IMG/VR virus record: IMGVR_UViG_3300042673_000631
Span: 1 to 52,123 of that record
DNA length: 52,123 bases
DNA from: a virus
Direction: 5' to 3' (one strand)
Every line of letters starts with the position of its first letter. Positions within the stretch are counted from its first letter, which is position 1. The notes beneath the pieces are model-generated. The model was given only the letters and a program-made list of their open reading frames with translations, had not been told where the DNA came from and made no database searches. A program made the position numbers and the translations under genes. Positions 40,373 to 47,806 of this stretch are shown here, one piece after another.

Positions 40373-41121
40373 TGTGGTCGGATCTATCAACGAAAAAGTT
40401 GTTGACCCAAAACAGTGAACTTCGTCGTGTCGGTGTTTGGAATTGGACGCTCCCCGCGCATGTTGTGAAACTGAGCAATGGGGAGCGGTTCAATGTTTGC
40501 CCTAATGCTGGGGCGTGTGGGCGTGTGTGCTATGCGAAGATGGGGACTTACCTTTTTGGCAATGTTCGGGCACGACACATTTTAAATTTGGAGTATGTGT
40601 TGTACGGCGGTGACGCTTGGCAAGAGCATATGGCTGGCGAGATCGCTCATAAGCGAATGCGACCAACGGGGAAGGCTCACGATTTGCCTTTTGATTCTGG
40701 CGATCTTTGGTTATCCGATTGGATACATGGCGGTGGTCGGGCAGTTCGGATCCACGATGCTGGCGATTTCTTTTCGGTTGAATATTTGGGGCGGTGGATT
40801 TCGCTTGCTTGCATGTTTTCCGATGTGTTGTTTTACGCCTACACCAAAGAGGTCACGATGTTAAAAGGCGTGGTTTTGCCTGCCAATTTCCGTGTGGTGT
40901 TTTCGTTTGGCGGGCAAGAAGATGATGCGATTGATCGGTTGGTTGATCGTCACGCTGATGTGTTTCCGTCGCTGGCGGAGTTGGTCGGGGCGGGCTATTT
41001 TGACCAGAGTGACAACGATCTTTTGGCGGTGGTTGCCCCGTCGCACAAGATCGGGATTGTGGCAAATAACCTGCCTGTGGCTATCCGTAGGTTCGGCGGG
41101 AAAAAAATGTCAGAAATATAG
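40372..41121 (+). CDS. GP88-family protein
   Basis: A 249-residue protein of the phage GP88 type. The mark is the cysteine-rich N-terminal part with FNVCPNAGACGRVCYAKMG, then VRIHDAGDFFSVEYLGRW, FYAYTKEV and a late NLPVAIRRFGG. The family is widespread in actinophages and of unknown function; the cysteines may hold a metal cluster. It shares a base with ssb, which ends at 40372, and is followed by promoter copy 4. Confidence 0.8.
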   Translation: MWSDLSTKKLLTQNSELRRVGVWNWTLPAHVVKLSNGERFNVCPNAGACGRVCYAKMGTYLFGNVRARHILNLEYVLYGGDAWQEHMAGEIAHKRMRPTGKAHDLPFDSGDLWLSDWIHGGGRAVRIHDAGDFFSVEYLGRWISLACMFSDVLFYAYTKEVTMLKGVVLPANFRVVFSFGGQEDDAIDRLVDRHADVFPSLAELVGAGYFDQSDNDLLAVVAPSHKIGIVANNLPVAIRRFGGKKMSEI

Positions 41122-41130
41122 CCCAATGAC

Positions 41131-41160
41131 TTGACTTGGGTTTAGTCACAGGGTTAGTCT
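41131..41160 (+). promoter_or_regulatory. repeated phage promoter, copy 4
   Basis: TTGACT 41131-41136, spacer starting TGGGTTTAG, and TTAGTC or TAGTCT at 41154-41160 (17- or 18-base spacer). It is the most divergent copy at the -10. It leads the operon from 41201. Confidence 0.65.
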
Positions 41161-41200
41161 TCTATTGACGGATGAGGGATCCGCAAGACAGGAGGGCAAA

Positions 41201-41713
41201 ATGACCGAAGCCACCAAAACCAACCAGCATGGGTTTCCAATTCAAACCTGTACACGATGCCACGGTTCGGGGCATCACTCATACAACCAAATTCACGGCA
41301 CGATGTGCTACGGGTGTGGCGGTGGAGGAGTTCAGATTGTCAAAAAAGCAAAGCCTGCATGGATTGCTTTTGTAGCAAACGCTAAGTCACTCAAAGAAAT
41401 TGTTGCACGAGACTTAAAAGTCGGTCAGGTTGCCTGCAAAAGTGGGGCGAAGATTAAAAAAGAGATTGTAGGCATTGAGGTGCTTCCAACCTATTCCAAG
41501 CCGTGGTCTGAAAGGCATACCGCTCAAGCAATTGCAGATGGCTATAAGCCTGAGCAGTGCTTTCAAATCTTCGCACCGATGATCGTCACCTTTGCTGATG
41601 GCACAACAGAAGAAACAGATGCGACATCAGTTTGGAAACCTGTTGTTACGCTCGCCGATCTAAATGCCGACTTCTACTTGGCTCAGATCCCACAACGAAA
41701 GGTAAAAAAATGA
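41201..41713 (+). CDS. zinc-finger protein (DnaJ-type motif)
   Basis: A 170-residue protein from ATG 41201 behind CAGGAGGG; an in-frame start at 41165 bypasses that site. Residues ~15-45 hold CTRCHGSGHHSYNQIHGTMC and then CGGGG, half of a DnaJ-type zinc finger. The rest (KIKKEIVGIEVLPTYS, FADGTTEETDATSVW) is an alpha/beta region I cannot place. First gene of the promoter copy 4 operon. Confidence 0.65.
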   Translation: MTEATKTNQHGFPIQTCTRCHGSGHHSYNQIHGTMCYGCGGGGVQIVKKAKPAWIAFVANAKSLKEIVARDLKVGQVACKSGAKIKKEIVGIEVLPTYSKPWSERHTAQAIADGYKPEQCFQIFAPMIVTFADGTTEETDATSVWKPVVTLADLNADFYLAQIPQRKVKK

Positions 41714-42159
41714 CCGCTCACCACCTAAAGTTCCGAAACATTCACCAAGATATTCAGCGAGCGTCTAAGCAGATGCGACAGGGTTGGGGATCGTTGACTG
41801 AACTGGAGCAGAAGTATCGGATCATTGAATGGGTTTCTGAAGCATGTCGGATTTATCAAATACCGCAACCCGATGTGATCTTTCAAGCCAACACGGATTT
41901 TTATAGGCATCGCAACTACGGATTGCTGGTTGGCGAGATCCATTTGTCTAAGCCGAGTGCTATCACTGCATGGCACGAGTTCCGCCATCACTGGCAGGCT
42001 TGCAAGCCTGATGCATGGTCTGGGGATGAGGAAATTGATGCTCGTAACTGGTCGCTGAGTTTGTTTCATTCGGTTGCACCACGAACGCTTCGGCGGTTGG
42101 CAACTGATGGGCGGGTCATTCACTTGGATGCGAACATGCAAAACAGGGCTGTTCGGTGA
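41710..42159 (+). CDS. small HExxH peptidase-like protein
   Basis: A 149-residue protein from ATG 41710; the in-frame extension to 41632 overlaps the previous gene. ITAWHEFRHHWQACKPDAW places H89, E90 and H93 in a zinc-peptidase-type motif, and EEIDARNWSLSLF follows with possible acidic ligands. Unlike the head-region peptidases it lacks the tag and sits among early genes. Target unknown. Confidence 0.6.
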   Translation: MTAHHLKFRNIHQDIQRASKQMRQGWGSLTELEQKYRIIEWVSEACRIYQIPQPDVIFQANTDFYRHRNYGLLVGEIHLSKPSAITAWHEFRHHWQACKPDAWSGDEEIDARNWSLSLFHSVAPRTLRRLATDGRVIHLDANMQNRAVR

Positions 42160-42206
42160 CCGCACATTTTGGGTCGCAACAATCGTTTAAGAATCAGGAG
42201 GGAAAA

Positions 42207-42446
42207 ATGAGACTAAAAGGGTTGCAAGAATGGGAAGCGTTTCTCGCAGAGTTGAATCGCTTGAAAAAGTGTGAGGCTGAAGATCGTGATGGTGAGGTGT
42301 GGGATTTGGTTTGCAGTTATGCGAGCCTGCAAAACATTGAGCCGTATTTAGAACTTGAACAACAAATCAGCGGTGCCCGAAATGGCGTAGCGACTTGTCG
42401 TGCAAGAAAATGGGAAGACAAAAACTGGAGAGGATTGTACATATGA
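42207..42446 (+). CDS. small hypothetical protein
   Basis: A 79-residue, helical, charged protein from ATG 42207 behind CAGGAGGG; the frame open from 42156 is cut at this start. It contains WEAFLAELNRLKKCEAEDRD and LQNIEPYLELEQQ. Not recognised. Overlaps the next gene by ATGA. Confidence 0.6.
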   Translation: MRLKGLQEWEAFLAELNRLKKCEAEDRDGEVWDLVCSYASLQNIEPYLELEQQISGARNGVATCRARKWEDKNWRGLYI

Positions 42447-42793
42447 CAAAGACAAAGAAAGATTTGGTTCGGGAGCATCCCCGATATTTTTCAAAAGCCA
42501 ACAATAAATTCTTTGGCTCCAAAATTGAGTATGTCGGTGTTGCTGATGTAAATGGTGACGACTGGTTTGTCACGAGCGAGTACGACAAGTACGGGGCAAC
42601 GGGATACAAGCGTTTGTTTTCAGTTCGCCGAGCCAACGCCAACAAGCCCAGTGAGGTAGAAACGGTTGGAAAGTTTTGTGGCTACGACAATTTGCACGAT
42701 GCGATCACAGCATTGACAAAAGGTGTGGTTGAAGTCGCTTTATCATTTTTAGACAGAGTTTCAGTTGAAGAAAATTGGAGGGAGCAAGAATGA
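42443..42793 (+). CDS. hypothetical protein
   Basis: A 116-residue protein from ATG 42443 behind GGAGAGG. An alpha/beta protein with KIEYVGVADVNGDDWFVTSE and KYGATGYKRLFSV segments and a helical end. Not recognised. Overlaps the next gene by four bases. Confidence 0.6.
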   Translation: MTKTKKDLVREHPRYFSKANNKFFGSKIEYVGVADVNGDDWFVTSEYDKYGATGYKRLFSVRRANANKPSEVETVGKFCGYDNLHDAITALTKGVVEVALSFLDRVSVEENWREQE

Positions 42794-43092
42794 GTGCAAT
42801 GAGAAATTTTGTGAAAGGGATGGGGCACTGCATTGCCCGTGTAAATCATCCCAATGGCGAGAGCCGTGTGTATGGTCCTTTCATTTCTGGCGAGTGGTGC
42901 ATTCGGTGGATGGATCACCAATATGAAACTGGTTTCAGTGGTGGATTCATTGTTGAGCCGTTGCGAACTCCTGATCGGGAGCGTGATGTTTCTGCGTGGT
43001 GGGATCCTGAATCAATTATGACGGACGAACATTTTGAGGCTGAGTTTGTGAACTGGGGGAAAGAATCTTTGGAAGTGTTCCCTCTGACTTGA
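42790..43092 (+). CDS. hypothetical protein
   Basis: A 100-residue protein from ATG 42790 behind GGAGGGAG. A beta-rich N-terminal half (MGHCIARVNHPNGESRVYGP) and a tryptophan-rich middle (GEWCIRWMDHQYETG) are visible. Not recognised. Its stop codon overlaps promoter copy 5. Confidence 0.6.
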   Translation: MSAMRNFVKGMGHCIARVNHPNGESRVYGPFISGEWCIRWMDHQYETGFSGGFIVEPLRTPDRERDVSAWWDPESIMTDEHFEAEFVNWGKESLEVFPLT

Positions 43093-43117
43093 CTGGGGTT
43101 TAGGATTGTGCAAGACT
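43089..43117 (+). promoter_or_regulatory. repeated phage promoter, copy 5
   Basis: TTGACT 43089-43094, a 17-base spacer starting GGGGTTTAG, then AAGACT 43112-43117. It overlaps the stop of the preceding gene and drives the 43157 gene, possibly reading on into the amidoligase operon. Confidence 0.75.
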
Positions 43118-43156
43118 TCTTGTACAGGGGAGAGGCTCCTGAGATTGGAGGTCAGA

Positions 43157-43360
43157 ATGGCTGTTCACAGCGGTTACAAGGCTCTGGAGGGGGTGTCGCT
43201 CGCCAAGTTGCTGGAATCTCACCAGACAGTTCAGGCTCTGCTCGCCAGTGCCATCGCCGAGGGTTCAAGTCTTCAAGCCAAGCGATTGCTTGAAAGTCTG
43301 GACGCGATCCTCGCCGAAGGTGCCGAGCGCAAAGTCTCCTTCTACAGCGAGTACCTGTGA
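43157..43360 (+). CDS. small helical protein
   Basis: A 67-residue protein from ATG 43157 behind GGAGGT. It is almost fully helical (LAKLLESHQTVQALLASAIA, LQAKRLLESLDAILAEGAE). A frame open from 43106 would start inside the promoter region. Alone behind promoter copy 5, it is probably an early, strongly expressed host-takeover or structural helper, but this is inference. Confidence 0.6.
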   Translation: MAVHSGYKALEGVSLAKLLESHQTVQALLASAIAEGSSLQAKRLLESLDAILAEGAERKVSFYSEYL

Positions 43361-43390
43361 CAAGAGCCACACTCAAAGTCTTCATAAGAC

Positions 43391-43419
43391 TTGATCGGGG
43401 TTTAGTTTTGTGGAAGAAT
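43391..43419 (+). promoter_or_regulatory. repeated phage promoter, copy 6
   Basis: TTGATC 43391-43396, a 17-base spacer starting GGGGTTTAG, then AAGAAT 43414-43419. It leads the amidoligase and amidotransferase genes. Confidence 0.75.
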
Positions 43420-43460
43420 ACTTATGGAGGGAGAGAGGCTCCCACCAGAGAGGGGAAAAG

Positions 43461-44363
43461 ATGACACGGACATTCACCGCTGACTTATCCAAGTCGGCTC
43501 GTCGGGCACACCGTTCCCGCCAACAAGCCAAACTGGATGCCAACCGAACGCTCAGTAAGCGGACATTCGGCATTGAGATTGAGTATGTGGGGACTCCGCT
43601 CAAGCGTCAAGTAGCCGAAGCCCTGAGCCTCGCTCTGGGCGAACATGTCCATGTCACGGGCTACCACTCCACCACCTGCTTCACCTGCGGTCGCCACGAT
43701 GTGGGTTACGGTCAGTGGAAAGTCTGCCATGACGGTTCGCTTGGCGGTCGGGGTTCGGGTGCCGATTCCACCACTGGTGAGATTGTCTCCCCTGTCCTGA
43801 TCGGCGAAGAGGGCATTGACAAAGTGAAGATCGTGCTGGCAACACTCCGAGCGGTTGGTGCGAAAGCCTCCGCCAAGTGCGGGATTCACATCCACGCTGG
43901 TGCCAAAGACCTGACAGCCAACGGTCTACAGCGACTGGTCAAGAACTACGGTCAAGTGCAAGACGAGATTTACTCTTGGTTGCCGAGTCGCCGAGCCACT
44001 GGCACCTACTCGCCGAAACTGCGGACTCGGAGCCTTGACAGCCTCTACGCTGGTGTCAAGCACTACAAAGAGCAGGGCTACGATGGCGGTCTTGGCTCCA
44101 AGTACGCTGGCTTGAACATCAGCCCGCTCGCCCGAATCGGAACCGTGGAATTCCGAATGCACCAAGGTTCGGTGGACACCAACATCCTCGCTCCTTGGAT
44201 CCGATTCGTCATCGGCTTCGTGGATAGCCAAGTGGATGATGAGAACTTGGTAGGCACCACGATCCCCACCAACGAATCGGTCTTGACCTACTTGGTGGAT
44301 GGCAAGTACCTCCCCGCCAAGAGTGCCGAAAAAATCGCCCAGCGTGTCGGTCGCTGGAACTAA
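43461..44363 (+). CDS. amidoligase (COOH-NH2 ligase, glutamine-synthetase-like fold)
   Basis: A 300-residue protein from ATG 43461 behind GAGGGG. The family marks are FGIEIEYVGT (36-45), WKVCHDGSLGG, TGEIVSPVL, CGIHIHAGAK and GTVEFRMHQGS, the ATP/metal-binding residues of the amidoligase_2 family. These enzymes form amide bonds between carboxyl and amino groups. In phages they occur with class II amidotransferases and GGCT proteins, both present here, and a wall-peptide or small-molecule modification is suggested. The gene is unusually rich in C-ending codons. Confidence 0.85.
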   Translation: MTRTFTADLSKSARRAHRSRQQAKLDANRTLSKRTFGIEIEYVGTPLKRQVAEALSLALGEHVHVTGYHSTTCFTCGRHDVGYGQWKVCHDGSLGGRGSGADSTTGEIVSPVLIGEEGIDKVKIVLATLRAVGAKASAKCGIHIHAGAKDLTANGLQRLVKNYGQVQDEIYSWLPSRRATGTYSPKLRTRSLDSLYAGVKHYKEQGYDGGLGSKYAGLNISPLARIGTVEFRMHQGSVDTNILAPWIRFVIGFVDSQVDDENLVGTTIPTNESVLTYLVDGKYLPAKSAEKIAQRVGRWN

Positions 44364-44380
44364 CAGGAAGGACACAGAAC

Positions 44381-45142
44381 ATGTGCGGAATCTCAGGATT
44401 CAGTCTCACCAAGTGCGACGCTAAGAAAATTGACAGCAGGATCCTTGCCAGTTGCCTCTTAAAAAACATTGAGCATCGTGGGCGACATGCCACGGGTGCA
44501 TCATGGACAGAGACAATGGATGAGGGTCTGATGTGGTGGTACACCAAGGCTCCGATCCCAGCATCGGAATTTGACGGTCACCTAGAACAGATGCCGAAGC
44601 ACACTCGCCGAGCATTGCTCCATGTACGGTACGCCACCACTGGCGATCCCGAAGATGAGAACAACAACCATCCGATCATCGTGCCCTCGTCATCGGGCGG
44701 ATCGGTCATCGGTGTTCACAACGGCATCATCAACAACTACCAGCAGATCATGGATGACATTGGTGCCGAATGGATTGGTGAGGTTGACTCTCAAGCCCTA
44801 TTCCACCTTGCTGGTACCGAAGACTTCACCAAAGAAATGTTCCGCCAAGTTCAAGGTTCAGCATCGGTTGCCTATGTTGACACTGCCGAACCGACCACGA
44901 TCAAACTGGTTCGCATGTCAATGCGACCCTTATGGATCGCCCAGACCGAAGACGGCTCAACACTTTGGTCATCAGAGAAAGATGCACTGCTGGATGCCAT
45001 GAGTGTGGTAGGACTTACAGCAGATTTTGTTATGGAGGTTCCCGAATGGACAATGGTTACTATCAACGATGCTCGTCTAGATTCCGTAGAGCAGATTGTT
45101 CGCCCTACAGCATTGAGTGGTCAGATGGTCATGTTTCGGTAG
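44381..45142 (+). CDS. class II glutamine amidotransferase
   Basis: A 253-residue protein beginning MCGISGF, so Cys2 becomes the N-terminal nucleophile of an Ntn hydrolase. HRGRHATGASW, RYATTGDPEDENNNHPI and VHNGIINNYQQIMDDIGAEW are the conserved glutamine-binding segments. It frees ammonia from glutamine, likely feeding the amidoligase encoded just upstream. There is no sugar-isomerase domain, so it is not a full GlmS. CAGGAAGG precedes the ATG. Confidence 0.9.
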   Translation: MCGISGFSLTKCDAKKIDSRILASCLLKNIEHRGRHATGASWTETMDEGLMWWYTKAPIPASEFDGHLEQMPKHTRRALLHVRYATTGDPEDENNNHPIIVPSSSGGSVIGVHNGIINNYQQIMDDIGAEWIGEVDSQALFHLAGTEDFTKEMFRQVQGSASVAYVDTAEPTTIKLVRMSMRPLWIAQTEDGSTLWSSEKDALLDAMSVVGLTADFVMEVPEWTMVTINDARLDSVEQIVRPTALSGQMVMFR

Positions 45143-45336
45143 GGCACACTCCCCGACGATTGCTTAAAGGGCTTGGGGACATTCAGTTCCCGCCCATGTC
45201 GGTCAAAGAGATCAAGATTGAATTGGCAAGACGATGTGAAGCCTTGCTGAGTATTGACTGCCCAATATCGGAAGATGATCTTGAGTTTCTTGAATACTTG
45301 GCGAAGGTTGGGTTCATAGATTTCTATGTTGGATGA
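45046..45336 (+). CDS. overlapping hypothetical protein
   Basis: Up to 96 residues from ATG 45046, overlapping the amidotransferase gene by 97 bases in another frame; ATG 45193-45195 region gives a 46-residue alternative. The segment SIEWSDGHVSVGHTPRRLL looks like a real domain start, faintly like DUF971-type W-S-D-G-H patterns. The end (EIKIELARRCEALLSIDCP) is helical. The start is unresolved. It is followed, with a short overlap, by the WhiB gene. Confidence 0.5.
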   Translation: MDNGYYQRCSSRFRRADCSPYSIEWSDGHVSVGHTPRRLLKGLGDIQFPPMSVKEIKIELARRCEALLSIDCPISEDDLEFLEYLAKVGFIDFYVG

Positions 45337-45787
45337 CTTTTGGGACTTAGCCGTTTGCAAAACGGAACAAGTCCCAACAGGAATCTTTTTTGGATCTGAA
45401 GACGAAAGCCCACAAGAGCGGACGATCAGAATCGCAATGGCTAAATCTATTTGCCAACGATGCGATGTGGCTGATGAGTGTTTGCAGATGGCGATCGCAA
45501 ATGATGAGCGTGGAATCTGGGGAGGAAAGACGGAAAACGAGCGGTATCGGGGTTCTACCGTCCTAATTTCGGATCCGCTGGTACCTGTAGTGCCCTCAGA
45601 GCCTGTCGCCAGATCAATTTGGGTGACCATAGCCGACTCTAATGGGGTAGTGCTACAGATGACTAGGAGGTTCACTCCAATGACATGGCAAATCGTCGTA
45701 GACGGCATTGTTCGCTACGAAAAGTATGTAGAAGGCGAAGCGTGGATCGTTTGGAACAGGGCAGTTGAAAGCAGGATGCGATACTGA
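45326..45787 (+). CDS. WhiB-family regulator with C-terminal extension
   Basis: A 153-residue protein. Residues 1-70 are a WhiB domain with C11, C43, C46 and C52 placed to hold a [4Fe-4S] cluster, and GIWGG at 63-67, the DNA-interaction turn. Residues ~75-153 are an added domain (RSIWVTIADSNGVVLQMTRR) not typical of WhiB proteins. Phage WhiB proteins can alter host WhiB control. WhiB proteins are confined to actinobacteria and their phages, giving the host clue. Confidence 0.85.
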   Translation: MLDDFWDLAVCKTEQVPTGIFFGSEDESPQERTIRIAMAKSICQRCDVADECLQMAIANDERGIWGGKTENERYRGSTVLISDPLVPVVPSEPVARSIWVTIADSNGVVLQMTRRFTPMTWQIVVDGIVRYEKYVEGEAWIVWNRAVESRMRY

Positions 45788-45866
45788 TTAGAATCAGACG
45801 AGGTTATTGCCGATCCCCCTCACGGCGATGACTTAGGAACTGTGAGTGCCTCCTACTCAAGTTTCC

Positions 45867-45897
45867 AAACGGGCAGTGTCTTTGGCACTGCCCGTTT
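45867..45897 (+). terminator. strong 12-bp hairpin terminator
   Basis: AAACGGGCAGTG (45867-45878) and CACTGCCCGTTT (45886-45897) pair perfectly around a 7-base loop. It lies 79 bases after the WhiB gene. It separates the early-type operons from the ParB operon. Confidence 0.85.
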
Positions 45898-45899
45898 GC

Positions 45900-45912
45900 T
45901 ATTGTGCCACCA
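45900..45912 (+). promoter_or_regulatory. -10 element of a probably leaderless start
   Basis: TATTGT (45900-45905), six bases (GCCACC), then ATG 45912. As at 2383, it comes directly after a terminator, in the shared string TTTGCTAT, and there is no ribosome site. Confidence 0.55.
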
Positions 45913-46568
45913 TGCAAATAGATGAGGTGGCTATCAATGCGATTACCCGACACCCTAAAAACGCCCGTCAGGGTGAAGTGTCTCGGATCGTGGAATCAAT
46001 TAAAGCGAACGGGTTCTTTGCCCCGTTGGTAGTTCAACGGTCAACAGGGTTCATTCTGGTGGGCAACCATCGGTATCAAGCCGCATGCGATACTGGGATG
46101 ACCACGATTCCCGTTCACTATGTGGACTGTGACGATGCTCAGGCTCGGCGGATCATGCTGGCGGACAACAAAACCAGTGATCGTGCCAGATATGAAAAAG
46201 ACATTCTTGCTGAACTGCTCCAAGAAGCCCTCGGTGACGGCGGACTATTCGGTACAGCGTTTGATCCGTCTGAAGTAGACAAACTGCTACAGGAAGCGTC
46301 CGCTGGTGACGCTCCCACGGTTGAACAGTTTGATCTCATCCCGTATGAGCGCACCTTTTTCTTGGTCGCCGCACCATTAAGCCTGCATGCGACCATTGCC
46401 GATGCATTGGATCGTCTACAAATTGAACACGAGGAAATTGATTATGAGCATGCCCAAGATTCGTCGGAAGACTCGCCCGTTCTTCAGAGCGAGGAAGGAC
46501 AAGAACGAGAACTCGCATCTGGACGAGAAGGCTTGGTTGAGAGCGGAGACAATTCGCTTGATTGGTAA
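45912..46568 (+). CDS. ParB-like nuclease-domain protein
   Basis: A 218-residue protein from ATG 45912 (an in-frame start at 45846 lies upstream of the terminator). Residues ~1-90 are a ParB/Srx-type fold: AITRHPKNARQGEVSRIVES, then LVVQRSTGFILVGNHRYQAA with the GNHR motif. The C-terminal ~40 residues are out-of-frame with the next gene and look low-complexity (SEDSPVLQSEEGQERELASG). Such domains occur with DNA methylases, present downstream. Confidence 0.8.
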   Translation: MQIDEVAINAITRHPKNARQGEVSRIVESIKANGFFAPLVVQRSTGFILVGNHRYQAACDTGMTTIPVHYVDCDDAQARRIMLADNKTSDRARYEKDILAELLQEALGDGGLFGTAFDPSEVDKLLQEASAGDAPTVEQFDLIPYERTFFLVAAPLSLHATIADALDRLQIEHEEIDYEHAQDSSEDSPVLQSEEGQERELASGREGLVESGDNSLDW

Positions 46569-47091
46569 ACCTCAGGTGAGCGTCTTGGATGCTTACGCTG
46601 GGGAGGGTCATGTGTGGATGCGAACTCAAGAGTTGATCCCTGATGTGGAGATCTTGAGGATGGCGATTGAGAAACGCAAGAGTGCGGCGGAGCAGAACGC
46701 CATTGTTGGTGACAACATGAAGGTGCTACCAACTTTGGATCTTCAACAGTTTGATTTGATTGATCTGGACGCTTTCGGTTTTCCGACTGAGCAGATTCGG
46801 ATCTGTGCTGAGAAGGCTCCGAATGTTCCCGTGGTGATGACGGCGATCGCTAACCATTACGCACCCACCCCGTACATTGTCACTGATGCAGTTGGGATTC
46901 CTGAGCATTGGCGAAAGGTTGACGGTCCGTATCCGCACATGTTGTTCGCTAAGAAGCGTTGGACATATTGGGAACATTATTTGTGGTCGTTGGGTTATCG
47001 GCATGCGACCAGAATCCACATGCCAGATTTTGGTTACACAAAACGCTATGAAGTGTTGTGGAGTGCTGAAGCATGGGCTAAAGTGCAGTAA
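46444..47091 (+). CDS. SAM-dependent methyltransferase-like protein
   Basis: About 215 residues from ATG 46444 (or 46450), overlapping the ParB-like gene by 125 bases. SVLDAYAGEGHVW is a class I SAM-binding loop, and QQFDLIDLDAFGFP a later acidic motif. The protein lacks a D/N-P-P-Y/F motif, so DNA amino-methylation is unlikely; RNA or protein is possible. The N-terminus (MPKIRRKTRPFFRARKDKNE) is strongly basic. Confidence 0.65.
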   Translation: MSMPKIRRKTRPFFRARKDKNENSHLDEKAWLRAETIRLIGKPQVSVLDAYAGEGHVWMRTQELIPDVEILRMAIEKRKSAAEQNAIVGDNMKVLPTLDLQQFDLIDLDAFGFPTEQIRICAEKAPNVPVVMTAIANHYAPTPYIVTDAVGIPEHWRKVDGPYPHMLFAKKRWTYWEHYLWSLGYRHATRIHMPDFGYTKRYEVLWSAEAWAKVQ

Positions 47092-47114
47092 CAATTTTGT
47101 TGAGAGGGGTTTAA

Positions 47115-47297
47115 ATGGAAACGGTAAAGACAGCAGTTGCCGAATTGAATGACCGACAAATTTTGGTCATTCTTTTTGAAGATGGGACTTTGCATATTGC
47201 GGAGCGAGAGAATTCGTGGGACACATGGGGTCGCCCCGTGTACACACAATTTGCAACAATGGGTGAAAGCGCAAGCGGTTCAATTGAACTGGCGTGA
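47115..47297 (+). CDS. small hypothetical protein
   Basis: A 60-residue protein behind GAGAGGGG. It has a beta pattern (RQILVILFEDGTLHIAE) and a W/G-rich turn. Not recognised. The bases 47100-47113 look like a worn copy of the repeated promoter. Confidence 0.55.
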   Translation: METVKTAVAELNDRQILVILFEDGTLHIAERENSWDTWGRPVYTQFATMGESASGSIELA

Positions 47298-47355
47298 GGT
47301 CAGATATAAAACAGGTGAGTTAGCAGGGTTAAACATTTACATTGAGGAGGAAATT

Positions 47356-47583
47356 ATGGATTTTGATGATACGGGCGAATGCCCATTGTGCCATGTTGGA
47401 TGTTTGGACGAGTGTGAGTCAGAATGTTTGTCTCGCGATCTTGTGTTTCGCCGCTTTGTCAGAGTGGGCAACGAACTGAAATTAGCGTTGGAGTTGATGA
47501 TGCGAACCTTGCCGTCTCGTGACGATCGGATTCGTATTGAGGAAACCATTGACGAATGGAAATTTATGGCTGGTTCACTGTGA
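47356..47583 (+). CDS. small Cys-rich protein
   Basis: A 75-residue protein from ATG 47356 behind GAGGAGG; the frame open from 47149 is cut at this start. ECPLCHVGCLDECESECLS holds five cysteines and one histidine for metal binding, followed by a helix. Function unknown. Confidence 0.6.
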   Translation: MDFDDTGECPLCHVGCLDECESECLSRDLVFRRFVRVGNELKLALELMMRTLPSRDDRIRIEETIDEWKFMAGSL

Positions 47584-47666
47584 GCGCATTGATTGGAATT
47601 GCGCTCGCAGTGTTTTTTCTCGTCGTGACAGAAGTTTTTATTCGGAAAATTGACAAAGATGACTGA
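47580..47666 (+). CDS. very small membrane protein
   Basis: A 28-residue protein from GTG 47580 in a GTGA overlap: VSALIGIALAVFFLVVTEVF followed by IRKIDKDD, a single membrane helix with a charged tail. Its TGA overlaps the next ATG, which supports translation. Confidence 0.45.
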   Translation: MSALIGIALAVFFLVVTEVFIRKIDKDD

Positions 47667-47806
47667 TGGATAGCCACAAGAATTACAAACCAATTCTGTG
47701 CGCCCGATGCGATCAACCGATTAGTTGGGCTTGGGGTTTTACGGACACGGGACAAAAGTTTGGGTATTTGAAATGTCAAGGATGTGAAGGGGATCAGGAT
47801 GAGTGA
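47666..47806 (+). CDS. small zinc-ribbon protein
   Basis: A 46-residue protein from ATG 47666 (TGATG). Two C-x2-C knuckles, LCARCDQ and LKCQGCEG, fit a zinc ribbon. The stop overlaps the methyltransferase gene's start by a few bases. Confidence 0.55.
   Translation: MDSHKNYKPILCARCDQPISWAWGFTDTGQKFGYLKCQGCEGDQDE

Noticed and set aside
47100-47128. Seventh copy of the repeated promoter (TTGAGAGGGGTTTA)
   Set aside because: No -10 at 17 bases, the final G of GGTTTAG is missing, and the start codon lies within the spacer; it works better as a ribosome site.
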